A stretch of 64,000 nucleotides of DNA from assembly GCA_034231615.1 (NCBI GenBank), contig CM067311.1, forward strand, positions 18,369,173 to 18,433,172. The letters are read 5' to 3'. The translations under genes were made by a program, and so were the position numbers. This document shows, piece by piece, positions 30,001 to 42,757 of the stretch (position 1 is the first letter of the stretch; the number at the start of each line of letters is the position of its first letter). The notes under the pieces are model-generated. The model was not told the DNA's origin, made no database searches, and saw only the letters and a list, made by a program, of their open reading frames with translations. Origin of the DNA: Meghimatium bilineatum (taxonomy: Eukaryota; Mollusca; Gastropoda; Stylommatophora; Philomycidae).

Positions 30001-33000
30001 GTCAATTGCAAAAACTGAAAGAAACATCATTTTCACCAATGGCGCACAACGTACACATGTGAAAAAAATTCACTTATCTTGGAAGCATCATATCACCAAA
30101 TGGGAAAAACACCAAAGAAATCCAACATAGATGCAACATAGCATACCAAATCTTAGGCCAGATGTCTCCTATTTTCAAAAACAAATATGTGAACATGAAC
30201 ACCAAAACTGCAATATACAAAACGATCATAATACCATCACTATGATACCAATGTCAAATATGACACTAGCAATAAAATAACAAAAGAAAACCAGTTTAAA
30301 CAGAAATGAAATGACTTGTCTATGTAGAATTCTTGGAGTAACAAGGGACAGAATCAGAAATGAAAACATCGGAAAACTAACAAACAATGCCAATACTGGA
30401 TTACACCAGAAGTTAATAGATTAAGTGGTTTTCACATGCTTCCAGACTATCATCAAATGGTGCCCCTCAAAAAGCATTCCTATACAGACTTCTTGATGGA
30501 TACAAAGCCAGGAACAGACCATGTAAAAGACGGATTATAGAAATAAAAGAATCAACAAATTAATTATATGAAGCACACAAAAAGGCAGTCTTCAGATAAT
30601 TTCTACCCCTGACGCTGCAAGGCATAACGTGGTATAATGCGAAAAAGAAACTTCTTTTATCTCATGCAGGGGTGAAGAATTATTTCCAAAATGAAAACTC
30701 CCATATGGATTTGTATCGATTATGTCTTAATAGGAATGATTTTTGAGGGGCACTTAAAACAACAATTAAGAACCACATACAGAAAACATACATACCCTAA
30801 GGAAGATGGAAACATGTATATACGGATGGATCAGTGAAAGAAGCAGTATTGAGGAACAGGAATATATATAATAAAACCAGATGGAAAAAAGGTGAAAAAT
30901 CCATAATCTTGGCAAGGGAAGGGGGATCACTAGAACAAATAGAAAGTGATATTACGTATGAATGTAAGACCACGAGAAAAGCAGAATTTAAGAAAAAGTG
31001 GAAGCAGATGCACCCAACTGGCAGAACCAAATGACCCCTACCACTAAATTTCATGCAAAGAACATAACCATTATCTTCAGACAGACCGGAACTGGACACA
31101 ATAGACAGAGAAGTCACATGTTCACAAAAGCTCAGAATTGATGAGACAGTCTTGTGGACTGTGCCCAGAGATTGCAGAACACACGTCATGCATGTCAACT
31201 CTACCAAGATGAGAGGGAGAAAATATTTCTTACTGTAGTGGCACTATTTCTAAACCTGAGGGGTTTCATAGATAACCTGAAATGCATTAAACAGTTCAGT
31301 GAAGCTATTGTCTCTAACCTGATAACTGACTGAAGAACGAGAAGAAGAGTTCGTTAATGTTGTCTTGTTCACAGCTATAGTTTCCATTTAGTTCTCTCCA
31401 CTGAATTTGCTAGATTGTTTTAGCACAGGCTTTACTTACCTGAAGATTTGAGGCACTCGGATCCAATGGAGGTTGCATCCTATATTTTCCAATACGTCTG
31501 CTTTTTCATTACAGTTTTATGACATAGTGATCTGGTATCCACTGTAGTACTAATGTAGTTTTTCTAGATAATTCAGATATTTAGTCTGATGTTCTGAATG
31601 TAAAGTTAAGTTAACCCATAACAAATTTTAATGACATAGGGGTGTGAGATGTTAGCAATCTCACATTTCAATGGCTCTGTTATGTAAGGGCGGTAGCCAT
31701 CTCCTCTCCCTCGCATCGTTACTTCTCGGAATAATCCGGTACTCATTTACGGCTGAGTTGCCCCGGGAGCTGTTGCGATCTGAAAAATATTTCCGCCTCA
31801 ACTGGGGAGTGATACCAGGATAACTTTATGTGAAGTAAGTGTGCTATATAATCACTGTGCTGCCCCCTGTTGTGAATGAGGTTATCTTGTTTGGTTTACT
31901 GTTGATTTGCTAACATTTCTCCTTTATTTTGTCTGATGTTAGGTAACTGGCCTGCAGATTCTAGTTCTCATTCTGAACATACTGCAATGGACACCACATA
32001 TTCTCCTTGGGAAAAACCTTCACCAGCGCCACCAGTTGCAACAACCCTCATCACCACAACCACATCACCCGAGGAAGGATGGGCAGACTTCACAAAAATA
32101 CCAGAAGAGCCACAGAATGCAGAAAACTGGGCAGATTTTACTACTTTCACTGACTTCCAGTCATCGTAAGTTTATTTTTATTATAAAAACTGAATACTAG
32201 TATATACCGCCGAAGACGGATGTGTCGGGCCATTGGCGCAAATAAAACGGCGACACAGCGCATTTCCATTCTCTGGACTACATTCTGCTGGAAATCTAGT
32301 AGGACATGTCCTGCTACAAGAGAATTCAGCAGGAGTTTTAGAATGTACGCTGAAGAAGAAGAAGAATACTAGTATATACTGTTTAAAAAAAAAAATAAGT
32401 GATAAATAGTATGTAAAGTACAAAGGATTACTATTAAAGTCTTTCATTTAAAAAAATAAATAACAATAAACAAAAGAACAAGGACTTCTTTCCCCGTTGC
32501 TGTCAAACTGGGAACTTTCTAAAGTTCCATCAGTTCCCATCAACACATAAACATTAAACATCAAAATGTAAAGTGATTATTTGGAGATGTCCTTCTTACA
32601 GCAAGAAGCACCAAGTAATGAGAGACACGCTCAAGTAATTGTTTAATTATGTGCTTTCAAAATGATTACGCACCATTGATACACATAAATTCTCATAGAT
32701 TCAAGGAAATGAGATCACAAAAAGTGATGAAAAATAAGGTGTTAATGTTATAAATCAGATCAAATGAAAGTCAAATGCAAAAGGTGAAAAAAATGAACAC
32801 GATCACAAACACAACCTGAATATTGTGTATGCGAAAAACAATCTGAGGACAAAAGCAGAGTTGGAGGTGACCAATGAGCAATGTCATGATTGTGGTGGGG
32901 GGGGGGGGGAATATCAAAACATTTAAAATAAAATTCATGAAATTGGTAGGGGAGGGCACCAATAGACAACTCAGAGACTATAGAAATGAGTAGGGTATCA

Positions 33001-33107
33001 GTAATTGACAGCGCCTGGAATAGATGATGCATCGAATAAAAAAGAATGAAAACAAATAGAAGATATATACAAATGCACATGCATAAATATATATATATAT
33101 GTATGTC

Positions 33108-33145
<38 letters not shown>

Positions 33146-36100
33146 AGCAGGCGCTCACACACATAAACACACACGCAAATTTAAACATTAATGCCTATAC
33201 ATATGTCCTGCGCACACACAGCAATATAAACAAACATACATGAAAAATTTATAAATATATGTACATACTCACATCCATACATATACTTCAACACAAGTGT
33301 ACATACCACAAAAATATGCGTACCAACAGAAACACACACACATATATATAAATAATACACATACAAATATATCTCTTTTTTTCCATAGTCAGTACATAAA
33401 TGTATGAAAGGTTGTATGATTTTTGTTGTCCTACAGTACAACTCGAGGTCCAAGGAGTAGTTCTCCAGTAGAGATGGACACTACAGAAAACATCCGAGGA
33501 CATCCATATGGTATGTTTCATATTCAATTTTTAGGTCATTTACATGTCCAGATTTGGGAGGAAAGATAAACTTTTACAAATATATACATTTGAGACGATG
33601 AAAAGCCGGAAGAGCACTTGAAAATTAGTGGACAGAAAAAACAGACAGTATGTGGTGGAAGAAAGCTGAAAATAAGTGGACAGAAAGCAGACAAACAATA
33701 TGTGGTGTAAGAAAATATTCAGAGTGGTGGCCAAAACCATTTTACCAGAATATGCAACAAAACGGACATAAAATGATTCCAACTTTCTATATAAAGATGC
33801 CAGCTAGTGGTTTCAGAATACAAGAATTCTGAGTGTAATGAGTAAATAAATTTAAATAGCATCCAATAGTAATTTTTTTAATTAGGTGGAACTAGTAAAC
33901 TGTAGGTAGAAACAGAATATAGAAGTTTCACAAGAGATTTAACCAATGTTTCAATCAAAAGGTCTTTATTTAGAATAAAACACAAGAGTCTTCCTACTAT
34001 TACCAGTTCTCTATTTAATTTGTATTATTAGTTGAAGATTTGTGTCCTCCTTTTGTTGTGTATTTGTTCATGTATCAAGCATGAAAAATTATTGGTAGAA
34101 CTGAGAACATGCTGATCAGTGTGTGCATTGGAAAAGGAAGTGAATGGGTGGAGTTCACACCTGAAATTTTGTCCTAGGGGTTATTGACATCTTGTGGGAA
34201 ATTAAAATTTCACGAAGTTTAAGGTGTGAGTTAAATTAAGAGAAAAAGTCTGTAAAGTAGCATAAAACTGGGTAAAAAGTGCAAGGAATAGTCTGGCATC
34301 AGGACAGAGGAAAGTTGTACTCAAAACCACAATTATATGCATAGATGGCTTTGCCAACAGGAATGTACTTGAGAAATTATCTGCCTACTCCACAACAACT
34401 TCAAGCATAAGAATGGAGATAGAAGCAGTGAAGACAGCACTCATTTGGTTGGTGAGTGATATGCCAATTTTCAGTGTGATACTTTCAGACTCCTAAGGCA
34501 TGCTTCATAAGACGTGCTTGCTAAGAAATTAGTGGGTCATGCTTCTGAACCACTTCTTGATCTTAATTAGAAACTAACATCATAGCACACTGGACATTCT
34601 CAGACATTCAAATGTCCGTTCCAGCAGCCATTCGTGTGTATGTAAACTCAAAGTCCCAGTCAGGTGTTGATTACGTGATCTTCGGTTCTTTCCAAAAAGA
34701 GTACATTTTCTTCCCTCACCTCTAACCACTTCCATTTCTGGGGTGCAAGGGGTTTTGCATTGCTCTCATGCGGAACCAGGGTTAGCAGATAACCAATATC
34801 CTAAAAGTACCTTCTTGTGGTGCACCCTGGAAACAGAAATATATCTGCTCTTGTTGTATCTATGTGTAGGGGCGAGAGCGTGAGGTTGACGTCAGTGCGC
34901 AACTCTCCCTCACTTAATCTAATTTTCATAGCGCAAGTCATGGCTTTCATCATCTTTTCACCTTCGGCGCCTACGAAACCTCATGGGAGGTATGCCAGAC
35001 AAGTGCTTTCGAAAGAGATTATTCTATGGGGAGCTGTGCGAAGGTAAACGTTTAAGTGGAGGGCAGAAAAAGTGCTTCAAGGATCACCTAAAAACTCTCA
35101 CGCACTGCAGCATCGATCCCAACACCTGGGAGACTACAGCACTTGACCGCTCAGCCTGGCACAATCAGATCACTGCTGGCATCACGAAATATGTAAAGGA
35201 AAGAACACTGTGGGCAATCCACAAGCGCAAGAAGCGAAAGGACAGATTCGAAGGTTTTCCTACCACTAACCTTCAGTTACTCCTGCATGCACTGCAATAG
35301 AACTTTCCGTGCATGAATCGGACTCATCTGACATCTGCAGGCTCACAACCAAATTAGACAATTGCCAATTTATTGTTATTTTTTTTCTTCATCGCATTGA
35401 TTTGTGTTTTTAGTGCCATGCCCATCTTCACTAGCGAAGGAGGAACATCATCATCATCATCATTTCTGGCAAACATTTTTAGCTCATGTCCACGAGTCTA
35501 GAGGTTGCAGACAAAATAAGAATTAATTGCAAAGACAATCAGCATCTCAGACACCTGCTAAGACATACAGCTTAATTGTCAACACACAATGATGCAAGAT
35601 AGTCCAGCCTGAGCATTGGAGGACAATGCATTTGTCACGAAATGAGATGTCAAGATGTATAGTCAGAGTTAGAAATATAGCATTGAGTACAGCGCCATAT
35701 GCCATTAGAATGAGAAACCCCTTCAAGGAAATCGGAGCTATAGCTATGACGACACTGAAGCTAGGTCTACTCAGTTCGGCTCACAAATGTGAAACGGTCG
35801 AAAAAATTACGACTGCGAATTTATATCGCTGCGAAAAATTAAAGGACAGTCACTCTAGCACACACTTACTATAAGAGCATGATGGGAAATAATCATGGAT
35901 GATTATTGCTAATGACTACAAATGGCTACCTCAATGTAGACATTTGTCGACATTAAGTTTCTTTCGCAAGATTACATTTGTGAACATTTGGAGACTTAGG
36001 ATTGCTTCAGGTTAATAAGGGCAATTGTAGATTTGCTGCAGAATGATGACGATGCTGGAGGTCAAGATATATTAAAAAAGAATGACAGAAATTGAGTGAC

Positions 36101-39100
36101 GAGGATAGAAAGTGTGCCATCTCTTGAAAGATCCAAGATTACATGAACATCTGACTGGCACTTGAATCTGCATACTCATGGATGGCTGTTAAAGCAGAGG
36201 CTCATGTATTATGATGTTGGTTTTCTAATCAAGAATGAAAAGAATCAAGAAACTATGAACTATATTTCTCTATGTGATTTAGTCTGAAACAGTTCATGTT
36301 TTCTGTTTCTACCTATTATTTTATATCATGAAGTATATGAACTGTTTTCTATTTGTTCACTTGCAGTTGTGTCATCACACAGTAACAATCAGGACCAGAA
36401 AGATAAAGCAACAACCTTGTCTGTCACTGTAACATTGCCAGGAGGTAAGGGTAATAGGGAAGACTGGCAACTGATGATAGATGGTAGACTGCAATGATAA
36501 TTGAGTTGTGAATCAGCATCATGGCACATAGTTTTCCCATAAGTGCTGATCAGCCTAGACATGTGTTGACTAGAAATAGCTTGACAAGTGTTATCTTCAA
36601 CACTTGCTTAGTAGTGATGGTGACATTTCCTGACTGTATTGCCATTATTTTTCAGGAGTGTTGTCCTTCTTTATGATTATGCCAAGTTGTCAAGCATCTT
36701 TTCTCTTGTTCATAAGATGATCAAATTATTGTATACTATATCCACATATCCCGCCGAAGACGGATGTGTTGTGCCATTGGCGCAAATAAAACGGCAACAC
36801 AACTTATTTCCATTCTCTGGACTATTCAACTGGAAATCTTGTAGAACCATTGTCCTGTTACAAGAGAAATCCAGCGGGAGTTTGAGAATGAACGCTGAAG
36901 AAGAAGAAGAAGATATCCACATATTTATGGCAGATGTGGTTTCAACAGTCTTTCTGATTTCTGCTTCTCATTTCTAGTAACATGACTGATTTTTCTCAAG
37001 CACTTCATCTTGCCCACTGTGATTGTTTTATTGCAATGTAGTTTAACACCCATAATCAAATTTTGTCCTGTGTTTCTGAAGAGACTAAATGAGGACTATC
37101 AAGTGGTACATTCTGAAAATACATAGACTCCATGTTATGGAACTGCCTTGTGGCTTGCGACCACATTGAAGTTTGTTATTATTATCTTTGCTGTTGTATC
37201 GATCCACAGGATTTATGAACAATTAGCTCTTACTTCCTATGTGTATTTGGGTGGTTTCTCTAGTGGTTTATTCCATACCTAGAAGACTAACTCTCAGCAG
37301 TGTGCAATGCTTTAACACTTTACTGGCCAGCAATCCAGAGCGTACTTATCTCTCATTACCAAGGGTATTCATAATTTATTTTAAACATTGACATTGCTGT
37401 CTTTAAAAATCCGTATAAAATTGAACTCAAGTTTTAAAACTTCAAAGCGTTCTCCCGGATGATCTATTATTAAGCAACAATATGGCCATAGTTTGTGGCG
37501 AAGTTGTACAGAGCATTTGTGGCGACCAAGGTACAAAATCCATCCCCCGCCACAGGCATTTTAGCATCAGGACCGTTCAGGAAGCAATTGCATACTACTG
37601 AATGTATTTATATTGCTTAGAAATTCACTACAGCCAAAAAATCCTGGGTTGATGCTACACCCTGAATAGGATATACTGCCAAAAAAAGGCTACAGTTGCC
37701 ATATTTCTGGATTGTCGAAGTTGGTCACTAAGGATATATGATGGAAATTCCGTGAATTTGGTAAGTAAAGTGTTAAGAAGGGGTAAATTTTATGGTTTTT
37801 TAGCTTTTCTACCTTCTCACAACATGCAGCTTCATGCACTTAAGATTCCCTGCCAAACATTCCTTCCTGTCAGGTGCCCATAGCAACCCAGCTCTGGACC
37901 ATGGTCACTGGTGTGGATGGAGAAATTAGCTATGCACTCCTCACCATCCAAGGAGGCTCTTCAATGATGCAGGGATAACATTTGTCTGATTTTTGGCTTT
38001 CCCTGAGAATTGTCATGTCCTTCACAGAGTTGCTTTTCATCACAGCTATGTGCCACCTGATAACAGCCTGGTGACCTTCAGACCTTTCACATGCAAATAG
38101 TAAATGTATCGAAGAACAAAGTTTATTTTCTATTGAAACACATGTCAAGCTGAAGTTAAGTATATTACTTATGTTTGCATTCCAAATACACTTGTAGTTC
38201 TGAATGCTTAATAACCTTTCCCTGTGGTTGTTAGTTATTTTCCAGCCATTTACTATAGCAAATAATATTTGACATCCAGGTTCAGGTGATATAAATGTGG
38301 CAGAAGAGGACACCTCGAACCCTCTTCCAGACTCAACATCTTCAGGTCAGCATGTCTCTCAGACATTGAGCTCTTCTGATTCACCATTTATAATTAATGG
38401 CAATAGGGCACCACCTCCCGACTTATCACCACAGCCTCACTCCACTTCTGCTGCACATTCGCTGGAGTCAACGACTACAGATTCTCAAGTTTCAAGGTAT
38501 GAGATATTTACATTAGTCATTTTAAACTGACAATGGTACATTCCGCATATCCAAATGGGATATGCACATCTATTTCAGCAGATGATAAAGGGCATGTGTA
38601 CTGATAATACACATAGCCGGTTGATTGTATATATTGCTCATTCTACTCCATTATGTATATATTGCTCATACTACCACATCCTTCTGCCAAAATGGCAGAC
38701 GAAAACGAATGTGTTCTCTTTACGGTGTTTGTTTAGCGGTTGAAAGTAATGGCAACCTACAAGAAGATTGTGCCTAGAAATTTCCAATGGATTAATCTAT
38801 AATGGAGGGCAGTGCACCGGGGCAGAATAGGAAAGGCAGACCAAGAAGATGATGGACTGATGACATTAAAGATAACATGAATGCGTCGTTGGAAAATACA
38901 AGCGCATCACCCAAGACAGAGTGGTTCAGGGAGTTCATTAGGAAGACAACGTTCTGGAGAGAATTTGTTACATAACAACAACCCCATTATTTTCCTCTAT
39001 TATCTCAAGTAATTCCCATAGCTGGTTGATTGTATATATTCCTCATCTTACCCCATAATTGCCCTCCTCTATTATCTTGAGTACTTCCTGTAGCAGGTTG

Positions 39101-42100
39101 ATTATACATATTCCTCATCCTACCACATAATTGCCCTCTATTATCTCGAGTAATTCCAAACTTCTTCAGTCTCGTCCACAACAGTGATCTTGTCCAAAAG
39201 ACACTTGCATAAGGAGCTAAAAATGTTACCATTCTCATTTTCCAAACACTTGTGATCTTAAAGTCAGTATGTCAACTCTCATTACTATGAATTCCCTGAA
39301 AATATTGACCAAAATTCCTGTAGGCGAGAAACCTCCATCAACTCTATCCACTTGGGTGTTGCCATACATTCTGAATCTCTCAGATCATGAATTTTAGAGT
39401 CTATACAATATTGTTCTAGTATATGCTGTTCCAGATTGTGTGAGCTTCTGGACATTCCAAAAAATTTACTTCTCCTCACCTCTAGATAATCCCATTTCTG
39501 ACATTCTCTGTATATGTACATTCTCAGCCTCATTGACATCATCTTTGTCTTGAAATTAATTTATTACTGCCTTGATTAAGTCTGCTTTATCTTTTCTCAG
39601 CATTGCGCTCTCGCGCATTGCCTGCCAATAAATCGGCTCTCTCGTTTCCTCATACGCCAGCATGGCAGTATATCCATGTATACTGGACAGTTGAGTTGTT
39701 CATTATTTTCTGAGCATGTACGTCTCTGTCTTGTGGAGCATGCTATGATAGTTTGAGTATTACAGAGTGTGTTAATATATCAGTTATCAACCAATTAAGT
39801 GCTGCTGTAACCCCTCTATCTCCATCCTCATGCTCGATGTGACAGTAGAATATGCTGAAGATTTTTGCACATGTAAATAAAGAAGTGAATAATGCATATA
39901 ATTGTGTATTTTTTGTTTTTGAATGTGTGATATGTGAAAGTTTAAAAATGGGGGGGGGGGGGGAATTACATTAAAAATCTAATAAGGGATTGCAAAAATA
40001 ATGTCTTGAAGCACCTATACTTGAGACATGTGTGGCAACACTACTAAAATACTCCTTTATTCTTCTTCTGTGTTCGTTCTCAAACTCCTGCAGATTAGCA
40101 GGATGTAGTCTGGAGAACGGAATGCGTTGTATCATGGTTTACAGTATTGCTGCGATATCTGCGCCTTTCGTCCTGACACATCCGACTTCAGCATGGCTTT
40201 GGGTCACTGACCCTATATAGGATGGGACAGCCAACTCCATCCCATAACCTCCTTAGTTGCCTTGTACGACATGTATGGAAGGTAAACAGTGTTGCTATTC
40301 TTTGCTCCCTTTTTGGGGCCTCGGCAACACACAGGCGTAAAATACTCCTAAATACCTATGCTTGTTGTATATATGTTGTATCTTAACCAAACTAACACAA
40401 TATGGTCTGAACACACAAATAAAACACATTTTTCACATACAATGTCTGTCCATTCAAGACTAGGCCGAGGCCCACATACAATGTAATTTTATTCAATGCT
40501 GATCTGTGGCACACCTGATAAATATTGTCTTTATGTTATTCCATAAAGTTCTCATAATATTCAAACAAATAAAACACATTAGAAAAACAAATAATAAAAC
40601 AGAGATGTCACTTATCTACAAGGCTGTACCTGTATCTTTAAAAAACAAAGACATCTGACAGTGCCCATTTGTCTCATAGTTCTTTCTTCGTATCGTTTCC
40701 CGCTTAGACTTTACTGTCTGCTGTATTTTTCATCTGAACCCTGTGGCGAGATAGGTAGTAATTACTATTCACTAGCGCAGTTTCACAGAATGTGCTGACA
40801 CCGAACACAAACAATTTGTGCAGGAAAGTATGGTATGTTGTTCCAAAGTCGCGCCAGATATGATTAGCAGTATATAGTCATGGTTAGGGAAGGCAGCGCT
40901 GTATTATCTTTGGATGTAGTGTTCCCAGAATATAGTGGCCCTATTCATTCCTTGATTCCTTCACTCAGGTAATGTGAGTGTGGCAAATGAAAGGAGTGTC
41001 TTTGCATCTTACAGTTGCTAAAGTTTTTAAATTCCCATTTAGCATGTTCATTCATTCTTATATTAACGAGATTCCACTATATTTTACCGGCATTATTACG
41101 CTATTTCTATTTTGGTCTATAATCGGATTTTAGACACTAGACACTTTCGCGATGCTTAAAAAATCTCCGTGGCTTATTATCGGATGGGTTTATACTAGGA
41201 TTTCTACAGTATTAAATGGAACAAACTTTTAGTGAATTGGTTATCCATAACTAGGGTACAAAGGGATATTAAAACATTATACAAGGGACAGAATCAGAAA
41301 TAATGCAACAAGTTTTATTGGGACAAGTAATCTTGCATAAGAACGAGAGTAGCATGAAATGTGGTGTCTGTAGTTGTTGTCCTTGATGTCCACATAAATT
41401 CTGCATGATAACTTTTAAAATGCTATAGAGATGTGAGACGGTGTGTATTGTTTCTCCATGAAATGTGCAGAGCGCAATTATTTTCGCTGTGCTTCCGCAA
41501 CTCGCAAATAGTAAAATGGTAATCATGTGTACTGCGCGCTCATTATTTCTGCACGCATTTCACTTAGAGCCCCCCAACCTCAGCGTAAAGCACACTTAAA
41601 AATTGCAGTGTACAGATATTATCAACAGGTGGTACTTTTTCTGCTTTGTAGAAACATAACGGATTCCTGCTTATTTCTGGGGAGACTCAAACCATCATGT
41701 TTGAGTTACCAGCAGCCATGTTTTTTTTATTGTTTGTATTGTTTGATTGTATGTAGCAACAAATACCAACGAATTGTCATGCTATCTAAAAAGTGGGATT
41801 AAAAACCTAAAAAATGTATTGGCGTCTACTAGGAAAGAACCAACAAATATTTTTTAAATCAATTTATTATCACTTGATGTAGATTGATATTGATTTTTCT
41901 TCTTATTGCTTCTATGTCATGTGAAATATCACATTCTAATGTATGCCTCAAGTTGACCTCAAGTTTTATTCTTCTTCTGCGTTCATTCTCAAACTCCAAC
42001 TGGATCTAGCTGGATCATGGTCCTGCTAGATTTCCAGCAGGATGTAGTCCAGAAAATGGAAATGCGTTGTGTCGCCGTTTTATTTGCGCCAATGGCCCGA

Positions 42101-42700
42101 CACATCCGTCTTCGGCGGGAGGTTTTATTCAAGATACAATTACTGTCATGTATGTGCGTGTCAGAATAAATACATAGACGAGTATCTTGTACAGCAGTGG
42201 TTCTCAGCCTTTTTCACCTGTGGTATAAGTGTTTTCGTGGTCTCCCTGGAGTCTAAAACATGTTACTAATTATTTGATTAAATATCTTTCAATAGTTACC
42301 ATAGTTACCATTCTGTGGCCTCCATAGACGTTTCTGTTCCTCCTACACCCAATTTCTCTCTATGACCTCTAATTTCAAATTTGTTCTTGTGAACGTCTGA
42401 CTGGTGATAACACGCACACAATAACAAAATGGGAATCAGTTCTCTCATACGGCTGACCTACTAGCGATATGATTACGGATGCTCATTGGAAGTGGTAAAT
42501 TCATTGAACATATTAGTTACCACCACTAAAGTCGGATGGGTCAGGTCATTGATGTAAATAACATGGAGACACAACACATTTCTGTCCTGTAGACTATATC
42601 CTACTGGAAGGAAATCTAGATGAAAAAGTGTGTTCTCTGTGGTGGCGCTGCATGCAGGTTATGCTCCAGCAAACACCGTATATAACGCGCGCACTCTCTC

Positions 42701-42757
<57 letters not shown>

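Noticed and set aside
35430..35462. ATC repeat as a possible CRISPR-like or regulatory array
   Set aside because: It is the 3' simple-repeat tail of a LINE. The window is eukaryotic and has no spaced direct repeats of CRISPR type.
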